From contig NC_088787.1 of the NCBI RefSeq assembly GCF_949628265.1, positions 1,354,501 through 1,418,500 on the forward strand: 64,000 nucleotides of DNA. Direction: 5' to 3'. The stretch's first letter is position 1; every line of letters begins with the position of its first letter. Below are positions 32,209 to 43,999 of the stretch, piece after piece. A program made the position numbers and the translations under genes. The notes below the pieces were generated by a model, which saw only the letters and a list, made by a program, of their open reading frames with translations, had not been told where the DNA came from and searched no databases. The stretch is from Cloeon dipterum (Eukaryota > Arthropoda > Insecta > Ephemeroptera > Baetidae).

Positions 32209-34744
32209 ATGAATCCCTTCTTATTTATCATCATTTTGCTCGACCTTTCTTTCGCCACCGCCGCCAACTTCACGCAGGTCTTCGAATGGCCCGATGGATT
32301 GGACTACGAGTGGCCGTCAGATGAGGGCAGCAGGACAACGGCCTTGAGAGATGGAACTTTCAAACCGGAGAACATTGAACCTCGTTACATGGCTGCATTC
32401 GGAACAAGGATCTTCGTCAGCCTTAACAAATTAGATGGCATTCCAGTGACTCTAGTGTCTTTGCCGACGAGCAGCGCGTCTTCTGAACCTCCGAAGCTCA
32501 CGCCATTCCCTTCGTGGGACATACACGACGTAAGACCCTATATAAAAAGATTTTTAACTTTGCGGAATCCACTGAAATTTCCAGCTTGAATTTTGCGGCA
32601 TTTTCAAGTGGCGCTTGCCCCGATCTGTTTGCCCTCACTAACGCTTGGGGTGGGGGTGGAGGGGGTGGGGGGCTTCTACGGTCTCGTGGGCCGCCAAAAT
32701 TAAGAATGCCCCGGTGATTTTTTTTCGATATAACAGTCTGGCCCTGTGCATGCAACGAATACGTATTCATACAGACTATTTAGACTCTATATTTGGTCCA
32801 CATTTCATGTTCATTAAAGCACGGCAAATCAGATTATTATTTAAAATTTGAATTAAATATTATAATTGAAAGAGAGTCAAATTTTAAGACTGCATGCAAA
32901 TCACAAGACATATTTTTACGTATGAAAATAAATGAAATGATTTTGTAAGAGGGGTTTCGCTGTGTTTGATGTGAAACATCTAAGATGATTCGTTAAAAAA
33001 TGGAAATTCGATGCTTTCTAGCAAATATTGGGAGACTGCACGAAGATCCAGGCTGCAAGGGGGTTGGAAGTTGACGCCACGGGAAGGCTGTGGGTGTTGG
33101 ACAACGGAAGTGGCAAATGCTATGCAAAACTCCGAATTTACAACCTGGAAAATAACGTCAAACTTGAACTGGAACATAAGTTTTCTTTTCGATTTTCCAC
33201 TAACGATCTGGTCCTAGACCTGACTCCTCATGGATATGTTGCATATATCGCGAGGTGGAGGGAAGAACACATAGTTGTGTTTAATTTGACGGCAAAGCGA
33301 TCATGGTTTTTGAACACGCCAGGAATAGGATGGGACGGTTCAATTGCCCTTGCCCCTAAGAGCAATCCAAGAGAGCTCTACATTAGCGAATTAAACTCCC
33401 CAGAACTCTTTTCATTTTCCGTTAAGGACAGAACTATAAAACCGATTGGAAGATGGACTGCATCGCCAACTAGAATGCTGATCGACACCAATGGGACCAT
33501 GTATGCCGCATTTTGGTCAAAACACTACATTGTTACTTGGAACACTTCACAGATATTCCAGGAGAAGCCTTTTCATCAGCTTAAGGTATGTCATTAAAAT
33601 AATTAAATCTTAATTTCGCGGCAGTCAAACATGATAGTAAATTTTGAAATAGAATAATTATGACAACAGCTCGTTGCATATTTTAGGATGGAAGCAGGGA
33701 TAATAATTGGCCGTTTTCATTTGCCTTGGATTCATCCGGAATATTGTGGATGACTGAGCTTAATAAAACAGGGGACAAGCCAAGTCACAGGCTTCTAAAG
33801 GCTGAAGTCGGCGCCAGCTCTGACATAACTGATTTTGCACCCACAGGTGATTAAATCCTACGATATAGCTATTTACATTTAATACAATTCAAAAAGCCCA
33901 TGTTAAAAAAACACGAAATTTAAAATTACAATAATGTTTCCTCCAAATTTTGTTAGCTTCGCTGTGATTAGATGACAGTTGGAATATCGTTTCGTTAGAA
34001 AAAATGATATTATGTCGATATTTTTCAGTTATGCCAGCCATTCCAACCACCACTGCCATTTCCCAAACGACCCAACCAACGCCTGTCACCGTTGCAGAAC
34101 GATCCAACTTGTCTTTTCCGACCACAACAAAATCTTATTCAACGCCTGCTGAGGAAATCGCCGCAACCGAGTTGCAGGAGAGCAGCATCTTGGCAGAAAA
34201 ATTGAACCAATCTCGGCTTTTTATTATAATTCTGATCTGCTCCAACGTGTTCAGCGTCGTCTTGTTGAGCATTGTCATTATTTGGCTCGTCTTGAAACTG
34301 AAGAGAAAAAATTCTCTTCCGCCAAACACCAACGAAACCCAGGAAATGTCCGTTTTCCGCGATGATCAAGATGAGGATCCGGGCAGTGCCACCGCACCTT
34401 CTGTTCCGGCCGAGTACAATGACGTTTTCCCCGAGGAAGTGCAGTACGAGGAAGTAAAAAACGACCAGGCCGCTGCCAGGCCCCCCTCTCCTGCTATCTA
34501 CGAGCCACCGATTCGGCTCAGCCCGCGATCGGCGAGAAGAGTGAAAGCGATGCCTGCCAGGCAGAGGACTTTCGAGAAATTCGGAGAGGCGCCTCGTGCC
34601 CCAGTCGATTTCGAGTATGACTACGTCCGCACTGCTCAACCGGAACCTCTGTACGATCAAGTTAAACCGGAACCTTCGGCTACGACACCACGTTTTGATG
34701 ACGCTTCTTACGAGTCAGCGCAATACCTACAACTCCTCAATTGA
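32209..34744 (+). CDS. Gene G: Yellow-family transmembrane receptor with ITAM-like tail
   Basis: Exons 32209-32529, 33022-33585, 33687-33846 and 34029-34744, 587 codons with stop. Signal peptide MNPFLFIIILLDLSFATA, then [43 protein letters not shown] and LDSSGILWMT. Exon 4 is the longest in the array, with extra residues in the stalk (EEIAATELQESSILAEKLNQ) and in the tail (DDQDEDPGSATAP). The TM helix is in the IIILICSNVFSVVLLSIVI region, followed by KLKRKN. The tail holds YNDVFPEEVQYEEV and YDYVRTAQPEPLYDQV, both with ITAM-type spacing, LSPRSARRVKAMP and a final YLQLL. About 180 nt of exon 2 are identical to gene F while the flanks differ. Type I membrane protein by layout; ligand unknown. 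Confidence 0.9.
32550..32790 (+). repeat. Shared intron-1 block, copy in gene G
   Basis: Same block as at 27105-27325, with an expanded G-rich tract (GGGGTGGGGGTGGAGGGGGT) in the middle. Confidence 0.65.
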
Positions 34745-35917
34745 GCACCATCAGATCTTGATTCTTAATATATGAATAAAAATATTAATTTTCCTTTCAT
34801 AGACGCATATATATCTTTAACATGTATCGTAAACTTAAACCTTTATTAATTCTATGTATTTTATGTTCAATAATCAATCCGTTGAGTTTTTATGAATAAA
34901 CTTGCTTATTTTGTACAGAATAAAAATTTGGAAACACTAGTAAATTAATCAAATGATTTATTTTAGCCTCTAATTTTTATCAAAGGGATTGAGAGCAGCG
35001 TGTTGTTGGTCGGTAGGAAATGAGTCAAGCTGAGATAAGGAATTTTAAACTAAAAAAGCGGTCTATTTGTCTTCAGCAGATTTTAAAAAGTTAATCTTTT
35101 AAAAACATCTCGATAAATAAATGAGCATATCTCATGTTTTAAGCAGATAAAAGATGTCAAATTCTACTTGAAATCAAAAAGAAATAATATCATTATTTAT
35201 AATGACCGTTTCTCCGCGTCTCCAGTCCTTCAAATTTAATTAATAGCTAGAAATGGCCGACACTGGCAGTCTCGTCGCTTCTTCGTCTCTTTTCGTGTGC
35301 TGTGTCTGGGTTATTTGCTCTGGTTTTTCAATGAGGAGTGCGAGAAACCTAGTTAAGTTTTAAATAGGCAGAAAGAGAGATTGAGAAGCGCGGGGAACAC
35401 TTGACCGGTATGGCGTGTTCGCGGTGTTCGGCGCAGAGCGAGAAGCGAGAAGGAAAAAGCTGCGGAGATTGGAGCGAACGCGGCGGTGGCGGGCCGGCAA
35501 TAAGCCAGCGTAGCAGTCACAAGGACGTAAAACGTGTCGAGTTAAATTGAGATATTTTAAAATCCTCATTTTCCTCTTCGGCAGCCACCAGCCGGATAAA
35601 AAGACAAAAAGACGTTCAATTCTATGCATCGACTCTGATGAGAAATTAGTAGCAACGGTGAATTCATTTGTCTCGTAGTCGTCTCTTTTTATCGGTGTGA
35701 AACACAAGGCTAAGATAAAAATTAAGATTTTTTGGCCTGAATAAATTTGATTAATATTTTAAATGCGCGCTGTAGAAAAATATAGTTATGGAATAAAATA
35801 ACTTAAAAGAGACACAAAATTTAGATCATATTTAAATATTTTACACTCCAGGAAAATTAAAAAGTTGAGCTTGACCACGAAACAGCGGGTTTCACTCGAT
35901 GCTTTCAGTTTCACAGT

Positions 35918-36425
35918 GGCCGCCAGAGGCAGCGTCGTCGCCGCAGCCTAATTGTGATAGTTCAGAAGCCGCCTCAGACGCGGCGCTGCTGGCACTCGGC
36001 GTGACGTCAGTTGGGGAGGGGAGAAAATCGGCATGAAGAACAGGCACGCGACTTTGAATAGCATACAGCAGGAGGGGGCAAGAATGAAGCAAAAAAGAGG
36101 CGGAGCTTGCAAATCCAAAGCTAAGAGAAGAGGTTCAGCAGGTGCCTCAGACGCGGCGCTGGTAGCGCCTTGTGTGACGTCATAGACGGAGGGGGAAGGC
36201 TTGCCAATGAAGCGGACACGCGACTTTGAATGGCATAGCCAAGCGTACGGAGGGGGAAATGAATGAAATGAACCAAGTGCGCAAAAGGTGGCGCTGGAAA
36301 ATAAAATTGAAGCAACGTAGCTACTGCCTTAAGTAAAATCCGATCAAGCGGATCAACGCGCATTTGCCCTGCGCAGGTCCATCCCCCTTCCCCCTTGTTA
36401 AATGAGTTTTCGCTGGCAGTCTGTG
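35918..36425 (+). repeat. CRE-bearing intergenic block, copy 2 (after gene G)
   Basis: TGACGTCA at 36002-36009 and 36175-36182; AGGTGGCGCT at 36286-36295; ends with the TTTGCCCTGCGCAGGTCCAT segment. Same order as the other copies. Confidence 0.75.
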
Positions 36426-36654
36426 TCAAAACTACTGAAAATAAAAATTATTAAAATATAATTACTGATATAATTCGTATTTTTAGCCCTCTCTTTCCCT
36501 TATTTTTCAGTATATCCATCATTTTAACATCTTATTTAGCACTAACCAGTGGAATTAATTGAGAATTTAGTTAAAAACTGTCAGCCTATGGTCATAATGG
36601 CATTTAATGTTGGGAAAAAATATTTCAACCAGTCAGTCCTGCTGCTTGAATCGT

Positions 36655-37090
36655 TGCTGCAATTTTTCCTTGTACGTGTCTGTCTACGCGTGCACATGCA
36701 CAAAGCGAGGTGCAGGCCTTTTTCTATGCGGTTAGGCCAACTTTGATCCTGTCTTTCCAACAGCTTTAGGAGACATTTGTGGCGTTTCAATAAGTGGGAA
36801 GACGAAAAGATGGAAATATGATTGGGCCCAAGCTCTTCTGCGGCCACTCGGTGTGCTCATATAAAATACCAGGCTTAAAAATATAACTATCCGAGAAAAA
36901 CTATGAAGCTTTTATTGGTAAATCTGCTTGTAGCTCGATTTGTGGTGAGAATTCTTCCTGGTTTGAGGTATTTGCATGTTTCTGCGGTTTGGCATTCTTC
37001 TGTTTGTGTTACTTCTTATCGACCTCTGACGCAAAACACGTATATGTCAATACATCCTGTTTGAAAATAAAACGAAAACTTAAAGCCTTC
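36655..37090. repeat. Iterated ~130 nt blocks between genes G and H
   Basis: A truncated first form at 36655-36735 (TACGCGTGCACATGCACAAA, TGCGGTTAGGCC) and the second form at 36935-37085 (AGCTCGATTTGTGGTGAGAA, TTATCGACCTCTGACGCAAA). Confidence 0.6.
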
Positions 37091-37377
37091 TTTGTTCATT
37101 TACCTGCAATGCAGCGCAATTTTGGCAGGAGCTAGAAGCATAATTTCGTTCATAATTAAATATCGCCAATTTGGATTAAAAGTGCGTTTTTCCGAGCACT
37201 GAAATAGATTTTATATTGATTTTCAAGTGCCACCGTGAAAGCGTTGAAATAAAAGTTCATTTTAGAAATTTTGAAGCAAAAATTTTGATATTTCCAGTTT
37301 ATGTTGCTCTGATTTCCTTATTTGGTGCGAAGGAAGGAGCTTATTCAGAATCCTTTTTGGTCTGTCACCTTCTGCGA

Positions 37378-37531
37378 AATGCCTTTATCAAAATCGATGA
37401 CAGAGCTAGGTGAAAAAGTTCCGGGTAGGCTGCTATAAAAGGCGAGCTCGTTGCTTTTAAAAGCCACTCATCTTTCTGCGACATAGCTGCCTGTAGGTTC
37501 ACCTTCGTATTTACCTATAGCCAGCAGGTTT
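37378..37531 (+). promoter_or_regulatory. Promoter/5'UTR module of gene H
   Basis: CTTTATCAAAATCGATGACA, GTTCCGGGTAGGCTGC, TATAAAAG at 37434-37441, TTTTAAAAGCCACTCATCTT leader, donor CAGCAG|GTTTGT (exon end 37527). The acceptor TTTTATAG is at 37961-37962, 18 nt before the ATG. Confidence 0.65.
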
Positions 37532-37980
37532 GTGTTTCACACCTTCTTAATTTTAAACTAATTCGATTAACTCATCATTATGCATGCAACACTAAGCCTA
37601 TACATTCGTTTTTAGCAGTTTATACAATTCTTTGGTGCTTCTCTTGAACCAATTGTGTTTGTTAAACATTTCAAAACATGATACTTTTGTCACATAGGCA
37701 TATCGGCCCGTCTCCCTGATACCTGAATTTCATTACCTTGCCTTTTTCCAAATTCAATTGAATACTTATTTCTACTTCAATTCTACAACAGCAACACATG
37801 CAATGCACAAATCAATCAATGTTAAATAAGTCTAAGAAAACAATAATGACTACATATTTTCTTACATATAGGAAAATACATTCTTTTTACTCTTTGAATT
37901 ATTTTTTCTGTTTCTTCTGGAGCTTTCTCTTCAATAAAAATCATTTTCTTACTCTTTTATAGTACGGAAAAATTCAAGTC

Positions 37981-39190
37981 ATGAAACTCGGATTCTTTGT
38001 CATCGTTTTGCTCCGCGTTTACTTGGCCACCGCCACCAACATCACTCAAGTCTTCGAGTGGAATGAATTTGACTACAAGTGGCCATCCGAGGAGAGCAGG
38101 AATCAAGCCCTTCAAGAAGGAACTTTCAAACCAGAGAGCATTGAACCTCGTTTCATGGCTGTCTACGGAACAAGGCTCTTCCTCAGCTTTGAGAAACATA
38201 TCAATAATTCGGTGACTCTGGTGTCTTTGCCGACGAAGTCCACTGAGCCTCCGAAGCTCACTCCCTTCCCCTCGTTCGACATGCACGATGTAAGTTCCTC
38301 GGAAAGAAAGTACATAATATAACGATCAAATCAAATGCACTTTTCGTTAATAGTAAAAGTAGAAACTCGAAATTCTAGATAGAATTGGAAGTAAATGTAT
38401 TATTAAAAATTATTTCAGATCCCCAATGGAGTTGCGAATAATTTATTATTTAAAATTTTTATCTCAAGCTATACTCTCGACTATTTTTTAAATACATTCT
38501 TCCCAAAAATATTGTTAATTTCGCTATGATTAAATGACAGTATGAACATCGTTATGTTAGAAAAAATGACGATCTGCTGACATTTTTCAGTTACACAATC
38601 AATTCCAATCACCACTACCATTACCCCAAAAGACCTTAACTATTATGTCTGTTACCATCACAGAACTACCCGATTCTGTTTGTGAGGAAACTTCCACAAC
38701 CGAGGTACACCAATATCGGCTGTTTATCATCACTCTGATCGGCTCCAACGTGTTTAGCGTCGTCTTGCTGAGTTTGATCATTCTTTGGCTCGTCTTGAAA
38801 CTGAAGAGAAAAAATTCCCTTTCGCAAAACACCAACGAGGCCCAGCAAATGTCTGTTTTACCCGACGAGCCGGGCGAGTACAATGCCGTCGGCGCCGCGG
38901 AAGTGCCACTGTACGAGGAAGTCAAAGACGACCAAGTCGCCACACGGTCCCTTGCTGCTCCTAGTCTCTACGAGCGGCCAATTATTCTCAGCCCGCGATC
39001 GGCGAGAAGAGTGAAAGCGATGCCTGAGAGGCAGAAGACTTTCGAGAAATTCGGAGAGGCGCCTCGCGCTCCAGTCGAGTACGACGACGTCGGCCCTCCT
39101 GATCCCGAACCTTTCTACGATCAAGTTGCACCGGAACCTTCCAGGTCACCCCATCGTGAGTCTGTGCAATACCTGAAAATCCTGCCCTGA
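37981..39190 (+). CDS. Gene H: mini Yellow receptor lacking ectodomain exons 2 and 3
   Basis: Two coding exons, 37981-38289 and 38591-39190, 303 codons with stop. Exon 1 is intact (MKLGFFVIVLLRVYLATATN, FMAVYGTRLFLSF, SLPTK) and ends in phase 0. Exons 2 and 3, the Yellow core, are absent. Exon 4 normally starts in phase 1, but here an indel near its 5' end shifts the frame so that a direct phase-0 join from exon 1 runs open through the stalk, TM helix (LFIITLIGSNVFSVVLLSLI region) and tail. The tail keeps YNAVGAAEVPLYEEV and VEYDDVGPPDPEPFYDQV with ITAM-type spacing, LSPRSARRVKAMP and QYLKILP. This is either a working truncated receptor or a pseudogene whose frame happens to agree. Confidence 0.65.
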
Positions 39191-39770
39191 GTTCCATCTG
39201 AACTTTGTTCTCAAGATGAATATAAATTATTTAAGCTTTTTGCGGTTCTTCGACGCATATATGTATCCTTTAACATGTATTGTAAGTGCCGTAAGTGCAA
39301 TTGATTTTTTTAATAAATATAAAACAAACCTGGACAATTCTACGTATTTTATTTATTTAAACCATACAATTTACTTATTTAAAAAAATTAAAATGACTCC
39401 TTTTACTTCACTAAAAAAGGAGAATTTACTTAAAACATAAATGCTAAAATTATAAAATATATATAACGTTCAAAATAACAGCAAAGTAGTCAGAGTAAGG
39501 ATCTGAACGATTTCACATATTAATTTGCTCTCTAATTTTTATAAAATGGAAAAAGAAAGCAGTAATAGCGTGCTGTTTATAAAAAAACGAAAAGAGAGTC
39601 ATGCGGCGATAACAACTATAATTTTATGCGTAACGTTGAATTTCTCTTGCTTTTTCCTTCTTACGCCAATTTTATAAAGTAAAACATTTAAAAACACTTT
39701 GATAAAGTTAAATTCGTGATAAGAGCAATAAACTACGTTTCAGAGCTGATACAAGAACTCATATTAACAT
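39191..39770. other. 3'UTR of gene H and AT-rich spacer
   Basis: AATAAA-type signal near 39312. No gene seen. Confidence 0.45.
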
Positions 39771-39771
39771 T

Positions 39772-40260
39772 GCGGCCGCCAGAGGCAGCATTGTCACCAC
39801 AGCCTGATCGTGTTAGTTCAGAAGCTTCCTCAGGCACGGCGCTAATGGCACTTGGCGTGACGTCAGTTGAGGTGGGGAGAAAATCAGCCAGGCGAATGGC
39901 ATGCCACGTAGGAGGGGGAACGAATGAAGTAGAGGAGGCGGAGCTTGCAAGTAAAAGCCAAGAGATGGGGCCTGACGTTAGTTCAGCAGTTGCCTCTGAT
40001 ACGGCGCTGGAAGCGCTTTCTGTGACGTCATAAACGGAGGGGGAAGCGGACATATGACTTTGAATAGCATAGCTGAGTGTGAGGAGGGGATATAAATGAA
40101 AATGAAACAAGTGCACAAAAGGTGGCGCTGGGAAATAAAATCAAAGCAAGCGGCCGTTTCGAGAAGAGGTTGATCCGATCAAACGGACTGACGCGCATTT
40201 GCCCTGCGCAGAGCACGCCCATCCCTCCTTTTAAATGAGTTTTCGCTGGCGGCTTTGTGT
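39772..40260 (+). repeat. CRE-bearing intergenic block, copy 3 (after gene H)
   Basis: TGACGTCA at 39858-39865 and 40023-40030; AGGTGGCGCT at 40120-40129. Begins GCGGCCGCCAGAGGCAGC. Confidence 0.75.
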
Positions 40261-40474
40261 AAAAATTACTGAAAATCAAAATTATTAATATATGTATTGC
40301 ATATTTCACATTTTTCGTCCTCTTTTGACCCTATTATGCAGTATGTCCATCATTTTAACATTTTATTTGGGCCTGGCCTATGGTGTATTTATCGAAAATT
40401 TAGTTACAAAAACTAGCCATAATGATATTTTGGCTAGAAAAATAATTAAACCAGCTTGGATTGTGGCTGCAATT

Positions 40475-41015
40475 TTTCCTTTTACGCGTGCAAAGCAACT
40501 CGAAGTGCAGAGGCCTGATTCTGTGGTTAGGCCGATTTCGATAGAAGTCACTCTTATCACCCGATCGACGCAAACAAATTTCCAGCTTGAAAATTGAGCG
40601 CAATCCAGAGCAGTGGCTTGGCGGCTTGATTTTAAATTTTAAACTATATTTCATACTAAGTCTTATGCTAATGAATTATGTCTAATTCAAGGAAACTATA
40701 GGCTACACGATTTTCTCGACGCGAATGTGTTTAAAATAATTAATTTAACTAACTGAAGAAGTGCTCATAGAAATCCAGGGTTAAAAAATAATTATTCTAG
40801 AAAAACTACAAAGCTTTGATCGGTCAAGCTGATTGTAGCTCGATTTGTGGTGATACTTCTTCCTGGTTTAGTTATTTGCAACCGAAGTTCAAGCTTGTGT
40901 TTGACGCATGTTTCTGCGGTTAGGCAAGCTTCTATTTTAGATACTTCTTATCGACCTCTGACTCAAAGCATATAACCTGTTTGAAAATAGAACAAAAAAA
41001 ACTCAAGGTCTTGTT
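40475..41015. repeat. Iterated ~130 nt blocks between genes H and I
   Basis: First form 40475-40605 (ACGCGTGCAAAGC, CTGTGGTTAGGCCGATTTCG, GATCGACGCAAACAAATTTC); second form 40830-41015 (AGCTCGATTTGTGGTGATAC, TCTGCGGTTAGGCAAGCTTC). Confidence 0.6.
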
Positions 41016-41284
41016 TATTGATTATTTACCTGCGATTCAACTCGTTAGGAGAAACATTATTTTCTTAAAATAGATATTGAAAATTTGGATTAAAAGTGCG
41101 TTTTTCCGAGCATTGAGATGACATTTATTTTGATTTGCAAGTGCCCCTGTGAAAGCGTTGAAATAAAGTTCATTTAAGAAATTTTGAAGCAAAAAGTGTG
41201 ATATTTCCAGTTTTTATTGCTCAGATTTCCTTATTTGGTGCGCAGGAAGGAGTTTACTCAGACTCCCTTTTCGTCTGTTGCGTA

Positions 41285-41432
41285 ATGCCTTTATCAAAAT
41301 CAATAACAGAGCTAGGTGAAAAAGTTCCGGGTATAGGCTGCTATTAAAGACAAGCTCAGTGCTTTCAAAAGACACTCTTCTTTCTGCGATCAAAAGCTGC
41401 AGCCCCTTTATTTATCGAACTAGCAGGTTCGT
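41285..41432 (+). promoter_or_regulatory. Promoter/5'UTR module of gene I
   Basis: GCCTTTATCAAAATC, AAAGTTCCGGGTATAGGCTG, CTATTAAAGAC, leader ending CTAGCAG|GTTCGT (exon end 41426). Confidence 0.6.
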
Positions 41433-41669
41433 ACTTTTTGAATTCGATATGAAGCTTTTGCACGTTTTGTCATACCTCAAGCAGTTGATTGTGAGGAATT
41501 TTGATTAATTAAATAAGAAAATTGCTCAACTCATTAAGACTTTGTGCTTATCTTTATTAAATTTATCAAAGGGAAATTCCCATTATATACGGTTAACGAA
41601 TCAAACACAAATTATCATTTTTTTTTTTCAAATCATTTATTACATTTTTAGTCCGGAAAGGTTTGAGCC

Positions 41670-43999
41670 ATGAATCTATTCTTCTGTGTCATCGTCTTGC
41701 TCCGCCTTTCTTTGGCCACTGCCACCAACTTCACTCAAGTATTCGAGTGGAATGAATTTGGCTTTGAGCGGTTGTCGGAGACGAGCAGTACAAAAGCCCT
41801 GAGCAACGGAACTATCAAAATAGAGAATATCATACCTAGTCACATGGCTGTGCACGGAACGAGGATCTTCTTTAGCCTATTTGAAGATCAAGGTATACCG
41901 GTGAATCTGGTGTCTTTGCCGACGAGCAGCGCGTCCACTACGTCCCCAAAGCTCACTCCTTTCCCTTCGTGGAGTATTTATGTAAGTATTAAGTGTAAAT
42001 GAGTAAAAATCAAATCATATGCGCTATAAACGAAAACAGGCAATTTTTAGTTGATTTTATCGATTTTTCTTATTTTCTAAAATATTATCTTTGACAAAGT
42101 TTCTGAGCTCATCAGTCGTTTCTTGAGAGTCGAATTAAGTAAAGTGGATATATTTTCCGACCAAAAAGTCCAGCGTGACATGCAAACTTTTTTACTACCC
42201 AAAATAATAAGAACGTATTTGAGAGAAGTCGTCAGAGCTGGCACACGCCAACAACCGGCTACTAGTGGCTGACGTGACGCCTCTCCTCAGTCACACCAGC
42301 TCTGACGCTTGCGCAGTTCGCGCAAATACGTTTTCATATTATTGTGGTGGGAAAAAAATTCGTACATCGCGCTGGACTTTTTAGTCTGAAAAAATATCCA
42401 TTTTACCTAATTCGCCTCTCAAGAATCGATTTGGGTACTCAGAAACTTCATCTAAGAAACTAAACAATATGCCTTAAGCAGGATTATGGAATCTGCAACA
42501 AAATTAATGAAGCAAGAGGGCTGCAAGTTGATTCCGTTGGAAGGCTGTGGGTGCTGGACAACGGTAGCGACAATTGCAGTGCCAAAATATGGGCCATTGA
42601 CTTGGCCGACAAGGACAACACCAAACTAATTCATCAGTTTCCTTTTCACGGCTTGATGCACGACATGGTGATTGACGAAACACCCAATGGAACATTCGCC
42701 TACATCGCGCGGCCGTATCCTGGTCACATTCTCGTGTTTAATTTGGAAAGAAACCAGTCGTGGATAGTAGACACACCAGGAATCAAGGTTTTCTCCATCG
42801 CCCTGACCCCTAAGGAGGAACCGAGACAGCTCTACCTAGGTAAATATATCTCCAATGAACTGTATTCAATTCCCGTCGCCGCACTTCGCAACGGAACTCG
42901 AACTATAAATCCGGAACTAATCGGAAAATGGACCGCAAAGCCTTATAAAATGTCGATGGACAACCACGGGATCTTATATTCCGCCTTTTGGAAGAGGAAT
43001 TATTTACACTCATGGAACACTTCCCAGCCATTTAAGGAGCAGCCCTTTTATGAGGTAAGTGAACAGCATAAATATAAATTTGTGATTCTGATTTTTATAT
43101 TGGTCGTCATTTTGAATTCAAGAGTTGTGTGTTCGGTTACATTTCTTCAATTATAACCTTCGGTCTAAACCCGTTACACTTTTTAGGTTCGAAAACAGGA
43201 TCTGGATACTGAACGCTGGCCGTTTACATTTGCCTTGGACTCGTCGGGAAACTATTGGATGACTGAGCATTATAAAACAACGACCAAACCAAAGTACAGG
43301 CTACTAAGGGATGCAGTCGTTGCGAAGCCAATCATCAGTGATTCTCGGACGACAGGTAATTTTCTCTGACAAAGCACCTATTTCCGGAAGCTCTTCTAAC
43401 CTTCAAGATTCAAGATATGTTAATTATTGTTTCTAGATGTGGTCAAATATTCATCACCAGATGTCTCCACACTTCCTTCCACCACTGTTCCATACATTTG
43501 GTCGCCAGCTGAAGAACATCGGCTGTTGAACATCGTTCTGATCTGCACCAACGTGTTTAGCGTCATCTTGTTTAGTCTGGTCATTTTTTGGCTTGTTCTC
43601 AAACTGAAGAGAAAAAATTCGACTCCGCAAAACACCAACGAGGCCCAGGCAATGTCCGTTTCACCCGACGAGCCGGCCGAGTACGATGACGTCGGCCCCG
43701 AGGAAGTGCAGTACGAGGAAGTAAAAAACGACCAGGCTGCCGCACGGCCCCCTTCTCCTGGTATCTACGAGCCACCGATACGTCTCAGCCCCCGATCGGC
43801 GAGAAGAGTGAAAGCGATGCCTGAGAGACCGAGGACTTTCGAGGAATTTGGAGAGGCGCCTCTTCCTCCAGTCGAGTACGACGACGTCGGCCCTCCACCG
43901 GAACCTCTCTACGATGAAGTTAAACCGGAACCTTCCACGACCCTAGATTGTGAAGAGACTACTTCCGAGTCCGCTCAATACCTGAAAATTCTGCCATGA
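41670..43999 (+). CDS. Gene I: Yellow-family transmembrane receptor with two ITAM-like pairs
   Basis: Exons 41670-41981, 42482-43054, 43187-43355 and 43437-43999, 539 codons with stop. Signal peptide MNLFFCVIVLLRLSLATA, NFTQVFEW, then HMAVHGTRIFFSL. Exon 2 has CNKINEARGLQVD, GRLWVLDNGSDNC, MHDMVIDETPNG, RQLYLGKY and the KMSMDNHGILY region. Exon 3 has LDSSGNYWMT. Exon 4 has a short stalk, the TM helix (LNIVLICTNVFSVILFSLVI region), KLKRKN, and a tail with YDDVGPEEVQYEEV (spacing 6) and VEYDDVGPPPEPLYDEV (spacing 7), which come closest to ITAM form. VEYDDV and VQYEEV also fit the ITIM pattern; PPPEPLY could bind SH3 domains. Intron 1 carries a foldback element. Confidence 0.9.
42090..42458 (+). 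mobile_element. Foldback/MITE-like element in intron 1 of gene I
   Basis: Two long inverted arms: the left begins TTTGACAAAGTTTCTGAG and continues through GTGGATAT to AAAAAGTCCAGCG; the right is its complement, ending GACTTTTTAGTCTG, TATCCATTTTACCTAATTCG, CAGAAACTTCATC. Further palindromic matches inside (AGAGCTGGCACAC against CACACCAGCTCTGACG) extend the hairpin. It has no coding capacity. A single arm occurs at 3695-3880. Confidence 0.8.

Larger units (their letters stand above)
34980..37901. repeat. Near-identical segment, copy 1 (partner 61079-64000)
   Basis: Offset 26099 nt. The first ~300 nt carry a handful of substitutions (for example CGGTCTATTTG against TGGTCTTTTTG, and CTTCGTCTC against CTTCATCTC). 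From about 35283 on I find no difference up to the window end. The segment includes the CRE block, iterated blocks and the promoter of gene H. Confidence 0.85.

Noticed and set aside
36581-36847. Minus-strand ORF of 88 codons, repeated at 62680-62946
   Set aside because: Identical because the DNA segment is duplicated; no domain, start context or transcript signal.
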